NCBI GenBank assembly: GCA_018398815.1
Contig: CM031622.1
Location: 23,946,697 to 24,010,696 of the forward strand
DNA length: 64,000 bases
DNA from: Conus ventricosus
Lineage: Eukaryota; Mollusca; Gastropoda; Neogastropoda; Conidae
Direction: 5' to 3'
Shown: positions 34,445 to 45,517 of the stretch, one piece after another
Layout: the number at the start of each line of letters is the position of its first letter
Numbering within the stretch: position 1 is the first letter of the stretch
The notes under the pieces: model-generated
Told to the model about the DNA's origin: nothing
Seen by the model: the letters and a program-made list of their open reading frames with translations, nothing else
The model's database searches: none
Translations under genes and position numbers: made by a program

Positions 34445-35294
34445 TTTTTTTTTTTTTTTTTTTGCTGTCCCAACCTCTGCGCCACCTCAGAGGCAGTGCA
34501 CCCACGCCGCTCATTCCGACACCCGTCCACAGCCATAGCCCGGCTGGCCCCGCCGCAGCCCCGGCACCAGCAATCCACAGGGAGCGTCAATGTCAAGTCG
34601 TCAAGAGGCAACCCACCGGAGGAGACACTGCACTGCTGCCGAGTCACTTCGGTGGTGTTCAGTGGCGCCTGTTCTGATCTAACATATGCAGGACACCACC
34701 TACTAAGCCCCTACTGACGACAATAATTGCTTAGTCGCGGAGCCAGCGTGAGTGAGCTCTCCCTCCGGAGGGCGCCACCACGTCCGTCCAACGACAGCCC
34801 CCATGGACTCGCCGATACCGGTGATCCCAACGGAAGCAAACCAAGGCCACAGACGTGGAGAGGACATCGAAATTGAGGTCACCATGAGAGCAGGGCATGA
34901 AGGGCCACAGAATTTGACTTTTTTTTGTTAATGCTGATCAATGGGAATGAGGATGATTAAGATGATGCTACGGATTTCCATTTCGGTCTGAGACTACATG
35001 ACAGGGCTGTACTCTACGCTTCCTTTCATAATATATCCTGGCGTCAACCAGGCCCGAGAGATACAGGCACCTGCAGTGTTGGTCATGAAATTTGAGCAAC
35101 ACTCTCAGAAACGCATCCATTAAGTGGATGAAACTCGACTGTGTGGTCCCAGTTTCCCAACTGAGTCCGCAGCAAACTCAACTCTGGGTAGGAGCCGGTC
35201 GGGGCAGAAAAAACCCACATGACTCTGATGGGATTCGAACCCACGACCTCCAGCCGGGAGTCCGCAACGCTAACCACTTCGCCACGGCGGCTGG
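34445..35294 (-). mobile_element. Long tRNA-derived SINE, family B, full length with perfect TSD
   Basis: On the minus strand the element starts at 35294 with CAGCCGCCGTGGCGAAGTGG and has a perfect B-box GGTTCGAATCC. It runs through CTGGGACCACACAGTCGAG, GGATATATTATGAAAGGAAG and the CTCGGCAGCAGTGCAG region, and ends in poly-A (plus-strand T-run 34445-34463). It is flanked by the direct repeat TTCGTTAGACAGGTAT at 34429-34444 and 35295-35310, an exact 16-bp target site duplication. At about 850 bp it is long for a SINE. Related copies are at 53617, 55474 and 63054. Confidence 0.95.
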
Positions 35295-35310
35295 TTCGTT
35301 AGACAGGTAT

Positions 35311-35574
35311 CAGTTCGTAGCTACTTTGTTCCATACATGTCAGTAATGAACTTCTCTGAGACGTGACCTTTCACTGTGACTTGACATGAGAGCCAGGTAT
35401 CAGGTAGATATCCTGAATGTGCTGCGGCGCCGCATAAACCACATTGTTTCTGTGGTTTGACCATCATGTTTTTCACATCACTTACTTAAGGAGTAATGCT
35501 GTGCTTGTCAATTATTTCATTCACTCCATTAAGGAGTCTTAAGTGCGGTAAGATTACAGTTTGGCAAGTACTGA
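35311..35574. other. Unassigned sequence
   Basis: Short stretch between the SINE and a microsatellite; nothing is recognised. Confidence 0.4.
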
Positions 35575-35575
35575 C

Positions 35576-35577
<2 letters not shown>

Positions 35578-35635
<58 letters not shown>

Positions 35636-35817
35636 TAAAATAAGGACATTGAGAGAGAGAGAGAGGAGACAGAGAGGCAGACTGACAGACAGAGACAGAG
35701 AGAGAGAAAGAGGGGGGAGGGAGAGGGAGGGAGAGACACAGATAGACAGAGACAAACACATACAGATAGACAAAGGCAATGACAGAGAGAGAGAGAGAGA
35801 GAGAAGGACAGAGAGAA

Positions 35818-35862
<45 letters not shown>

Positions 35863-35882
35863 GAGAGAGAGAGAGAGAGGCA
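35578..35882. repeat. (CA)n and GA-rich microsatellites
   Basis: CA repeats at 35578-35632, GA tracts at 35650-35710 and 35785-35880, with interspersed GACA repeats. Confidence 0.95.
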
Positions 35883-36260
35883 ACACACAAATCAAGACAC
35901 ATCATACTCATTCAGATTTATTATACATGATCAAACACGCTTTCACATATTAAAAACAATACTACCCATAATCAAACATCATTTTTTAAAGTAAAATATG
36001 ATATAAACAGCCCTCTCTCTATGTTTGAGTCAACTAAAAATTTCATTCACAAACCGTGCAATGTTAAAGGTCTACTTTAGAGGTTTTCGATAATTGGTCA
36101 GCTTATGCAGAAATATGAAATGTTTGATAAATTGGTAAAATAAACATCGATTCTCTCCCGATCACACGAAATCGATCCGCGAAAGTGGGCATTTTCACCT
36201 GTAATCAAGAAAACGGGAGGTAATCAACTAAATCTTGGCATGGCTTAACTACTCTTGGAT

Positions 36261-37095
36261 GTGACGTCACATGATGGACTGGCCGTCAGCCGCGACCTAC
36301 ACAACAAGCCAACGGCGACAGAAAGCGATTCTGATGGTTCTTGCACATCCCGATCGGTATTTAATTTATCATGTCAAAGCAGTGACTATGATTGCGACAG
36401 CCAGTGTAACTCTGGGGATGTTTCTGCAAGGCCTTTACCTTATCAGTTTGAACGCTAAGTTCTTTTTACCACGTCAGTTCCAGCTGGACCACGGAAACGA
36501 GCTATTCAGTTCCAGCTGGACGCCCGAACACATCATTCCGAAGGCGTACGGACTTTACCGAAGTCTCAAGGGAGGCTACCGACTGACTTCTTGATGCGAT
36601 CACGCGTGGACGGCGAGCGGAGATTCTCCTTCCTCAAGCCTTAACGTGTTCATTCAATTTAACAAGTGTGATCTGTCCATAGATAAGAACAGAATAAATG
36701 TGCGACTATCGTACGCATCTGTACGAGCTTACCACTCCGCCTTCAAAGTATACGCGCACAATGCAGACGAAGTTTTTGATCCACTCGAACGGGCTCGGCA
36801 ATTGTCGGAACAGCTCGTTTCCGTGGTCCAGCTGAAACTGACGTGGTAAAAATGACTTAGTGGCCCGGCATGGTTGCACCAACCGAATCCACTTCTTTCG
36901 AGTATCTGGATCAGATGGAAATGTGTGCAAAGAATATCCTTCTCCTGCTGAGCTGCTGCACACGCCTACAGCACAATATCTGCCACCCCCTCGTGACTTT
37001 TTAGGCTGTGGGGGATCGCAACTCGTGTCGATTTCACTTGGCGTTTGCTTGTTGTGTAGGTCGCGGCTGACGGCCAGTCCATCAAGTGACGTCAC
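36261..37095. mobile_element. Inverted remnant carrying THAP-domain fragments
   Basis: The arms 36261-36309 and 37047-37095 are 49-bp inverted copies with one mismatch, each beginning with the cAMP-response-type palindrome TGACGTCA. A second inverted pair lies at 36463-36503 and 36812-36851. The minus strand from 37000 encodes CAVGVC, FPSDPDTRKKW and further residues typical of the N-terminal half of a THAP zinc finger. The plus strand near 36520-36590 encodes WTPEHIIPKAYGLYRSLKGG, resembling the C-terminal half. THAP domains bind DNA and occur in P-type transposases and host regulators. It looks like a rearranged inverted duplication rather than a working gene. Confidence 0.65.
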
Positions 37096-37600
37096 GGTTT
37101 TCGGTCTACCGCGCGGGGTTTGAACAGGTGTGCAAAACTCGTTTTTTATCTATTAACAGACCTGCCTACCTCATGTTGTGCTCATCAGTAATAACCACAG
37201 AGATTTTCAGTAATTTTGCATTTCCTTCAGTAATTCCACGGACGCGTAATACACGGCGTTTTTGAACAAATAATGTGTACAAAACTCCAACTACATTTTT
37301 AACATTGAACAAATAATGTGTACAAAACTCCAACTACATTTTTAACATTTTAACAAAAAATATAAACAGTAAAAAAGGAACAAAAACAACAAAGCAGAAT
37401 TAAAATACCTTGGGATGATGTCAGATGACGGACTCAGGACAGGAGTTTCAGGTCAATTCAAAGGTGATATACTTGACAGTTTGTAACTTACACAGCAGTC
37501 ACCACAGATGACACCACTGATGAAGAACCTAATGTACAAACCCCCCCCCCCCCCCAAAAAAAAAAAAAAAAAAAAAAAAATAGTGTGTGTGTGTGTGTTT

Positions 37601-37685
37601 TCCCTGAGCTGTGCTGACAAGATAGTGGCGAAAATGAAAAGGACCTTTTCATTTTCGCCACTATCTTGTCAGCACAGCTCAGGGA
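37601..37685. other. 85-bp perfect palindrome
   Basis: Bases 37601-37642 are exactly reverse-complemented by 37644-37685 around a single central A. The right arm is the natural continuation of the hAT-like reading on the minus strand, so the left arm is an inverted copy of it. Confidence 0.93.
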
Positions 37686-38075
37686 CAAGTTGTTTTTCGC
37701 AGATCAGCTCACACAACATATATAACAGTCTTTCTGCGTTGGTGATCTTCCGTGTGTGGGTCTGACGGCTGCTCTCGCTGGATTTCGTAAACAACGATGT
37801 GATCTTCTGACTGGAGGCACTCGCAGCTGTCTCTTTGTGCATTTTCCCCGAGATATGGCGCTTGCAGTCATTTGCTCCCCCATGTCCGATGGAGAAGTCT
37901 GAATTGCACACCGAGCAGAAATGAGTATACAAATCCAGGTCCATGACAAGGCCAAGTCCGCGTGTATTTACTTCGGAACACTTGCTTCTTCGCCTTCTTC
38001 CGTTGTGGCACAGTGGTTTTCGAACCCTCGTCATCGGTTTCATGCAAACGTTTAGAAGATTTCTCCGCCATTTTC
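37680..38075 (-). pseudogene. hAT-type transposase N-terminus (BED-like zinc finger), truncated
   Basis: On the minus strand a basic leader (MAEKSSKRLHETDDEGSK and then QRKKAKKQ) is followed, after a frameshift, by DLDLYTHFCSVCNSDF, GGANDCKRHISGKMH, the KITSLF segment and AERLLYMLCEL. The C-x2-C and H-x5-H residues fit a BED-type finger as found at the N-terminus of hAT-like proteins. After another frameshift comes LSCADKIVAKMKR, where the reading is cut at the centre of the palindrome at 37643. The catalytic domain is absent. Confidence 0.7.
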
Positions 38076-38839
38076 ACAATCGCCGGCAAAAAATCGGTTG
38101 AAACTTTGTCTTACAATGGCTGAACAAAAAGCTTCGAATGGCGCGCACAGATGTGATGGCGTGTCGTGTTGGCCCACAGCACCACATTGACCAATCGCAA
38201 GTTCCGAACTATCTGTGGTTTCGGCTTGAGTCAAGGGAAGTTACTCTGCGGTCTCGGAAAGGTCTAGCAGTCGACAATTTTTCGAGTCTGAAATTTGCGT
38301 AGTTTTTCAATTTTCTTTTCCGTAATTTCGCACGGAAAATCGTACCTCCGTAATGGGGGTTAATTTCCGTAAAATTACGGACGATTACGGAAGGGTAGGC
38401 AGGTCTGTATTAAATTCTTCCGGCGACTTTTTTTGAAAAATGAATACCATACTGTAGTTATATGACATGTAGACCTGTTTTTAACAAATTATCGAAAATC
38501 TCTAAAGTCGACCTTAAGTAGCGCAACAGAAAAGGGGACATTCAAAACCACCTGACAGTAAGCCCCATATCGCAAGAACTCGTGCAAAAAAAAAAAAGAA
38601 AGCGATAAAATAGCCAACCCCCTTGAATAACAATAATTGTCTTGATATTGCGCTAATTTTTGGGAACAACAGCGTTAGTAAAGCAATAAATTTGTTGTAC
38701 AAAAGCATGTTAAGGTGCTTGCACAAAGAGTGGAACTTCTCCATGATCCACGATCCTTTCTACAAAAAAAAAAAAGGTTTTTCAGAGAGTCAAGTCTTCA
38801 GTTTTCATGATCATATTTCAAATACCAACCAGCCATTCA

Positions 38840-38997
38840 AAGTCTTATAGGACCGTCACCATTCAAGGTCTTATAGGACCGTCATCATTCAAGGTCTTAT
38901 AGGACCGTCACAATTCAAGGTCTTATAGGACCGTCACCATTCAAGGTCTTATAGGACCGTCACCATTCAAGGTCTTATAGGACCGTCACCATTCACA
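38840..38997. repeat. Short minisatellite, 26-bp unit, 6 copies
   Basis: The unit ATTCAAGGTCTTATAGGACC then GTCACC repeats six times almost perfectly. It contains the hairpin GGTC-TTATAG-GACC. Confidence 0.95.
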
Positions 38998-39062
38998 GAA
39001 AAAAAAAGGTGTGGACCGTGTCCAAATGTATGAACAAATCCTGGGAAAATAAAAAGGACAAG

Positions 39063-40684
39063 TATACTACTCAAAAGAATTTAAGGGCCACACAGTTCAT
39101 CACTCCCCAATAATAACTCATAAGTCCGACAGCTGAAATCAACCAACAAACATTTAATTCAATCATTTGATCATCGATTGGACACAATTTAATCAAGAAG
39201 TGCAAATCAATTATCGCGAAAATTTCATTGACATGGACACACCCCCATTTTGCAAATTCAGAACAACCGACTGTCAGAATGTCAAGAGTCAATATCGTGT
39301 GTGACCGCCATTGGCGTTGATGCAGTCAAGGCAGCGCTGTTTCATGGATCTGACCAAAGTCTGGAGGGTGTTCTGAGGGATCGCCTGCCACACCTGCTCC
39401 AGATTCCTGAACAGGACGTCGAGATTGTGTGCAGGAGGGTGGTTGTTGCGTGTACGACGGCCCAGACCATCCCAAAGAATGTTCGATGGGGTTCAGATCG
39501 GGTGAGCGGGCAGGCCATTCCATCCTGGTGACTTGCTGCTGCTGGAGAAAGTTCTGTACGACCCGAGCTCTGTGCGGCCTGGCGTTATCGTCCTGTAGTA
39601 TGGCTCCTGGTCCCATGGCCTGCAAAGCTGGTACAGCGATTGGCTCCAGAATGTCGTCCCTGTAGGCTACACCGGTCAGGTAGCCTTGGACACTGTGCAG
39701 GGGTGTTCTTTGATGAAGACTGAAGCCACCCCACACCATCAGGGACCCACCACCATAGCGGTCGTGCTCCGCAACAATGGCGCCAATGAAGCGCTCTCCA
39801 ACACGCCTCCAGGCGCGAATCCTGCCGTCGTTGAAGGACAGGGTGTAGCGGGATTCATCAGAAAAGAGCACCCTGGACCACTGCTGCCTTGTCCAGGCCA
39901 GGTGTCGTTGAGCCCAAGCCAGACGAACAGCACGGTGAGCTCTGGTCAGTGGAGGTCGCAATGCTCAACGCCTTGACCGCATGTTGGCCTCACGCAGGCG
40001 GTTGCGAACCGTCTGGTCGCTGACGAGGACGTTACTGGCTGCTCTCAGCTGCCCCCTGAGCACGTTGGCGGTGGCGGTTCTATTGCGCAGTGCCGCCAGG
40101 GTGATGAAGCGATCCTGTCGTCTGTTGGTTGCTCTGGGGTGTCCAGGTCTGCGTGATTCTTGAACTTTCCCATAGTTGTTGTACCGGTCTCTCAGTCTTT
40201 GAATGACAAATGTGTTACTCTAAGTCGTCTGCCAACTTCTCGGACCGCCACGCCTTCTTGTAGCCAGGCCACAGCCATCCCTCTCTCAGCGTCACTAAGT
40301 TTGCGTCTTGGTGGCATGTTTGAACACACCCCCAGAAGCGGCCCTTATCAAAGCCACTGGTCAGCGAATCAGGTTGACCAAGTGTTCATTAAAGGTTCGG
40401 CTTGCATGTGCAATGCAGTTTTCAGACAGCCGAACACTGCTGCGCCAGCTAGGCGCACTCAAATTGCGACCTTTTTCTCATGGTTTTTGAGCTTCTTTTG
40501 CGGACCAGTGTAACAGCTTTGACACAGATTCGACTGAACAATTGCCAAAACCAGTTTTCTGTGAAGCACTTGTCACACTTTGAGTAAATAAATTGGCCAT
40601 AAACATTTCATGTTTTATGCTACGCTGTATTATGTAAACCATATCAAAAATGAATGTGGCCCTTAAATTCTTTTGAGTAGTATA
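39063..40684 (-). mobile_element. Tc1-like DNA transposon, full length
   Basis: The ends are 30-bp perfect inverted repeats (39063-39092 and 40655-40684) containing ACTACTCAAAAGAATTTAAG then GGCCACA, bordered by TA dinucleotides as expected for Tc1/mariner insertion. Length is 1622 bp. One transposase reading fills the interior on the minus strand. The perfect TIRs indicate a young insertion or strong conservation. Confidence 0.95.
39298..40317 (-). pseudogene. Tc1-like transposase with frameshifts
   Basis: This enzyme cuts and rejoins the transposon ends. The start ATG at 40317 gives MPPRRKLSDAERGMAVAWLQ and EGVAVREVGRRLRVT, the N-terminal helix-turn-helix. A gap with a stop follows near 40200. 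The catalytic part reads LFSDESRY, then DDNARPHRARVV and WPARSPDLNPIEH, giving the DD34E triad (34 residues between the second Asp and Glu). After a frameshift behind NPIEH the reading resumes as WDGLGRRTRNNHPP and ends CINANGGHTRY-stop at 39298. Length, about 340 codons, is normal. The few breaks could be real or sequence errors; corrected reads might show an intact gene. Confidence 0.92.
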
Positions 40685-40859
40685 TAACAGAATTAGGTCT
40701 ACCACTTTGTAACATGACAGTTTACCTGTTGACATTCTGAAAATAACGTAAGGCTACGCCGTGCTGTGCTGTTGTTGGCAGCGTTCTGCTTAATTTAACA
40801 TGCCCAGACTAAAAAAAAAAAAAAAAAAAGAAGACAATTAATCATAAATGCAGTGGTGC

Positions 40860-41048
40860 CACACACACACACGCACACACAGAGGAACAAATGAAGATAC
40901 ACAGTCAGTCAGTCAGTCATTCCCTTGACCGCTAGGGTCGTTGGGAAGGACGTGATAAGCAGCCGAACACACACACACACATGAACACACTGACACATGC
41001 ACGCGCACGCACGCACGCACACACACACGCACACACACACACACACTT
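40860..41048. repeat. CA/CG-rich low-complexity tract
   Basis: CA tracts at 40860-40880 and 40968-41045, with (GTCA)n at 40903-40918 and ACGC repeats at 41000-41020. Confidence 0.85.
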
Positions 41049-41261
41049 AAGAGTCTAGGAGCAGAATGGACAACCTGTATCCACTCAGGACAGTGTTCAC
41101 ACTTACACAGACATCAGCACATTACAACACAACATCTGCATGCCATAAACATCGTCGAAAAATACAAAACTATATAGACCGTAAAACAAAGACGGGCAAA
41201 AATGGATCATACACATGCAAACTCCAAAACAATCATGAGATAAAAAAAAACAGACTCTATA

Positions 41262-42566
41262 AAGAAGGCAGTCACAGAGACTGAAAGACAACAGACCACT
41301 AAAGAAGCATCACAGAGAGTGACAGAAAACAACCACTATAAAGAAGGCTAGTCACAGAGAGTGACAGAAAACAGACCGCTAAAAGAAGGCAGTCACAGAA
41401 GTGAAGAAAACAGACCACATAAGAAGCAGTCACAGAGAGTGACAGAAAACAGACCACTATAAAGAAGCAGTCACAGAGAGTGAAAGAAAACAGACCACTA
41501 TAAGAAGCATCACAGAGGTGACAGAAACAACCTCTATAAAGAAGGCAGTCAAACAGATAAAAAAACAGACCACTATAAAGAAGGCAGTCACAGAGAGTAA
41601 AGAAAACAGACCACTATAAAGAAGGCAGTTACACAGAGAGTGACAGAAAACAGACCACAATAAAGAAGGCAGTCACAGAGAGTGACAGAAAACAGACCAC
41701 TATAAAGAAGGCAGTCGCAGAGAGTGAAAGAAAACAGACCACTATAAAGAAGGCAGTCACAGAGAGTGACAGAAAACAGACCACTATAAAGAAGGCAGTC
41801 ACAGAGAGTGACAGAAAACAGACCACTATAAAGAAGGCAGTCACAGAGAGTGACAGAAAACAGACCACTATAAAGAAGGCAGTCACAGAGAGTGACAGAA
41901 AACAGACCACTATAAAGAAGGCAGTCGCAGAGAGTGACAGAAAACAGACCACTATAAAGAAGGCAGTCACAGAGAGTGACAGAAAACAGACCGCTATAAA
42001 GAAGGCAGTCACAGAGAGTGAAAGAAAACAGACCACTATAAAGAAGGCAGTTACACAGAATGAAAGAAAACAGACCACTATAAAGAAGGCAGTCACAGAG
42101 AGTGAAAGAAAACAGACCACTATAAAGAAGGCAGTCACAGAGAGTGACAGAAAACAGACCACTATAAAGAAGGCAGTCACAGAGAGTGAAAGAAAACAGA
42201 CCACTATAAAGAAGGCAGTCACAGAGAGTGATAGAAAACAGACCACTATAAAGAAGGCAGTCACAGAGAGTGAAAGAAAACAGACCACTATAAAGAAGAG
42301 TCACAGAGAGTGATAGAAAACAGACCACTATAAAGAAGGCAGTCACAGAGAGTGATAGAAAACAAGACCACAATAAAGAAGGCAGTCACAGAGAGTGAAA
42401 GAAAACAGACCACTATAAAGAAGGCAGTCGCAGAGAGTGAAAGAAAACAGACCACTATAAAGAAGGCAGTCACAGAGAGTCAAAGGAAACAGACACTATA
42501 AAGAAGGCAGTCAGACTAAAAGGAAACAGACCACTATAAAGAAGGCAGTCACAGAAAGTGAAAGAT
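41262..42566. repeat. Minisatellite, 42-bp unit, about 31 copies
   Basis: The unit CCACTATAAAGAAGGCAGTC, ACAGAGAGTGACAGAAAACA and GA is 42 bp and very uniform between 41630 and 42500. Because 42 is a multiple of 3, minus-strand frames of up to 261 codons run through it as 14-residue hydrophobic repeats. No start context, splice site or protein family supports a gene. Each unit contains the hairpin AGTCAC-AGAGA-GTGAC. Confidence 0.95.
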
Positions 42567-42576
42567 AAGATAAGAT

Positions 42577-42810
42577 AATATTGCTTATAGCCCAGCCGAC
42601 CGCAAAGGGCCACACCAGGGCTGTGAAAGTGAAAGAAATGAGGTGATTACTAGCAAAGACTTTCCAGAAGGTGTGGATGAAATTTGTACCAAAATACCCC
42701 TGGCATGCCCATTGAGGCAGTCTTCCTTGGAAGCCAAAAACACATAAACACACAGCCATGTATATATTCACATGGACAAAAAGACCTTGACAGATATACA
42801 CACATGTACT
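42577..42810. other. Dispersed TTATAGCCCAGCC motif and unassigned sequence
   Basis: The motif ATTGCTTATAGCCCAGCCGA at 42580 also occurs at 18060 and, inverted, at 15700. It directly abuts the 42-bp array. The remaining sequence is not recognised. Confidence 0.6.
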
Positions 42811-42811
42811 A

Positions 42812-42845
<34 letters not shown>

Positions 42846-42982
42846 AGTTGTAGACAATTGAAAAGATCTTGTGAGTTGTCCTTCATATTCAGTGTATATA
42901 TATATATATATATATCTATATATGATAAAATACTATATATATATAGAATACACACACACAACACACACACACACACATACGC
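42810..42982. repeat. TA/GT/CA microsatellites around a unique 49-bp core
   Basis: TA at 42813-42828, GT at 42829-42844, the 49-bp core at 42847-42895, TA at 42896-42945 and CA at 42950-42976. Confidence 0.85.
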
Positions 42983-43449
42983 ACAATACGCTACTTCTTC
43001 TGTATACACCTGAACTAGACATAAACCAACACAGCAAAGCCATTAACAAGTTCAACAACACAAAACTGCACTGCCTAGACAAAACACAACAAGCAAGTTC
43101 AACAACAAACACTGTCCATCAAAACAACCACTTGCACAATTTTTCTACACTATTCCTAGATTACAACATAAATGCCACTGTACACCCACAAAAACAACCA
43201 CTGCCACATATATTTCTTTAGAATAAGAATACAAAAGAACAAAAATTAAAACCCAAAAACAAGAGCCAATACCTGTCTCTTCATCTCTTAACTGGTACAT
43301 GTTGCTTTGAGCAAGTGTACAAAAAATGTCAACAAAAATTTTTAAAGGAGACCAATTCCTGAACTTCATCAAATGAAAATGATTGAGAGTCTCCTACACA
43401 CCCTGTTTGTCATCATGTACACTAAAAATCCAGTCCACAATGGTTCCAT

Positions 43450-44205
43450 GCCAAATTTCCACCTAAGGACCATCAAAATTTCCATCAAAGGACCATCAAA
43501 ATTTAATCCAGCTTCCATAAAAGACCATCAAATTGTTTCATCAATGGACAATCAAATTTCAGCCAGCTACCATCAAAGACATCAAATTTTTCCATCGAAG
43601 GACCATCAAAATTTCAGCCAGCTTCTAAAAGACAATCAAAATTTCAGCCAGATTCCATCAAAGGACCATCAAAATTTAGCCAAGCTTCACCAAAGACAAT
43701 TAAATTTCACCAGCTTCCATCAAGTACAATCAAAATTTCTGCCAGCTTCCATCAAAGGACCATCAAAATTTCAGCCAGCTTCCATTAAAGTACAATCAAA
43801 ATTTCAGTCAGCTTCCATCAAACGACCATCAAAATTTGAGCCAACTTCCACCAAAGAACTATCAAAATTTTAACCAGCTTCCATCACAGGACCATAAATA
43901 TTTCAGCCAGCTTCCATCAAAGGACCTTCAAAATTTCACCCAGCTTCCATCAAAGGACCACCAAAATTTCAGCCAGCTTCCAAAGTATCATCAGAATTTC
44001 AGTCAGCCTCCATCAAAATTTCAGCCAGCTTCCATCAAAGGACCATCAAAATTTCAGTCAGGTTCCATCAAAGGACCATCAGAATTTCATTTAGCCTCCA
44101 TCAAAGGACCGTCAAAATGTCAGTCAGCCTCCATCAAAGGACCATCAAAATTTCAGTCAGCTCCATCAAAGGACCATCAAAAGGTCAGCCCTGCTTCCAT
44201 CAAAG
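43450..44205. repeat. Minisatellite, 33-bp unit, about 23 copies
   Basis: The unit CTTCCATCAAAGGACCATCA then AAATTTCAGCCAG is 33 bp, so plus-strand frames at 43373-43873 and 43836-44369 show 11-residue repeats of the SIKGPSKFQPA type. Many copies have small indels. I do not treat these frames as genes. Confidence 0.93.
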
Positions 44206-44280
44206 GAGCACTGAAGTCGAACTGTTCACAAACTCCTGGTTTGACACAAAATAGTTGCTGTCACAGCTCTTGTGGCTTTG

Positions 44281-44335
44281 CATGTGTGTGTGTGTGTGTG
44301 CGTGTGCGTGTGTGTGTGGTGTGTGTGTGTGGCAT
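44281..44335. repeat. (GT)n microsatellite
   Basis: GT repeats with GCGT interruptions. Confidence 0.9.
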
Positions 44336-44907
44336 GCGTGCTTGCATGCGCAATCGTACATGTGTGTGAAGATAATTCTTACATACATCCCCCCTGACTG
44401 GTCTAAAGGTCTTCTAGCGCACATCTTCAAAGACAACGGTTACACAATGAGCTGGCGGCGGCAGACATTGAAACCTAAGAGCAAAATAACAGAATGGCTG
44501 TTGTGCCAAACGAAGGAACAAACAAATGACAAAGCAGAAAGTGTAAAGACAAAAGGTATGTGTGTACTTTCTCCGCTGGGCTAAATGGGTGAATGAATGT
44601 CTGCCTCAGTATCTGCAGTGCGTCAAATGATGACAAAGTTTCCGGCAACCACCATTTTTTTTTTCCCCAATTATTTCTTTCTTTTTTCTTTTTTTTGCGT
44701 GTTTAACAGGACCTCTTTGTATTCAGCCATCACAAATGCAGACTTATCTGCATATGACAGTTACAGCAATTTGTCAAGTCGGTTGAAATGTAAAGTGAAT
44801 TTTATGGGGGAATATTAGGAGAGAAAAAAAAAAGGAAAAAAATGAAGAAATGGGAAAGACGTGGAGAAGAGCAATAACAGGAAGGGGTTGAAGTGTGGCA
44901 TGTGTAT

Positions 44908-44937
44908 GAGAGAGAGAGAGAGAGAGAGAGAGATGTG

Positions 44938-44991
<54 letters not shown>

Positions 44992-45067
44992 AGAGAGAGA
45001 GTTGTGTGTGTGTGTGTGTGTGTGCGTGTGTATGAGAGAGAGAGAGTGTGCTTTTGTGTGTGTATGT

Positions 45068-45133
<66 letters not shown>

Positions 45134-45180
45134 GTGTGTGTGTGTATGAGAGAGAGAGAAAAGAGAGAGGTGTGTGTGCG
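44908..45180. repeat. Compound GA/GT microsatellites
   Basis: GA at 44908-44932, GT at 44943-44990, GAGA, GT at 45004-45028, GA, then a GT tract at 45069-45145. Confidence 0.95.
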
Positions 45181-45471
45181 TGTGTGTTCATGGAAGGGGG
45201 GCAGTAGTGTTCATCTCACCACATGTAGTTACTCTAATGGACGTGTAATTCCACACACTTTACAACATCAGTCAAGAATCTGAATACAGAGTGCTGTGCA
45301 CTTCCCTTTACACAGTGAAATAATTGGTATCATTAAGGAATGAATAAGCAACAAAAAAAAACCCACAGTTGAATGAAAATGAACGGGAAAAAAATCTTAC
45401 AAAATATCCATTGGAGTAAGACTGCGATGGAATGTCCCTGAACACAACTGTCTGTATGAAATGCAGACTGA

Positions 45472-45517
45472 ACACTGAATATGAAGGACAACTCACAAGA
45501 TCTTTTCAATTGTCTAC

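Larger units (their letters stand above)
37157..38407 (-). mobile_element. Non-autonomous hAT-like element with 14-bp TIRs
   Basis: CAGACCTGCCTACC at 37157-37170 is the exact reverse complement of 38394-38407, and both ends are flanked by TATTAA. The CAG start and the BED-finger coding remnant inside suggest hAT, although the visible flanking repeat is 6 bp instead of the usual 8. The left interior has a perfect 43-bp tandem duplication (37264-37349), a C-run and an A-run. Beyond the right end the sequence is unrelated. Confidence 0.75.

Noticed and set aside
38840..38997. CRISPR-like regular repeat
   Set aside because: The 26-bp units are head-to-tail without spacers and the context is an animal genome; it is a minisatellite.
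41588..42373. 261-codon minus-strand frame with hydrophobic repeats
   Set aside because: The 42-bp unit is a multiple of three, so any stop-free frame persists; there is no signal peptide, unique sequence or homology.
43373..44369. Two plus-strand frames with SIKGPSKFQPA repeats
   Set aside because: Same explanation: a 33-bp unit translated in phase. Nothing outside the array supports a gene.
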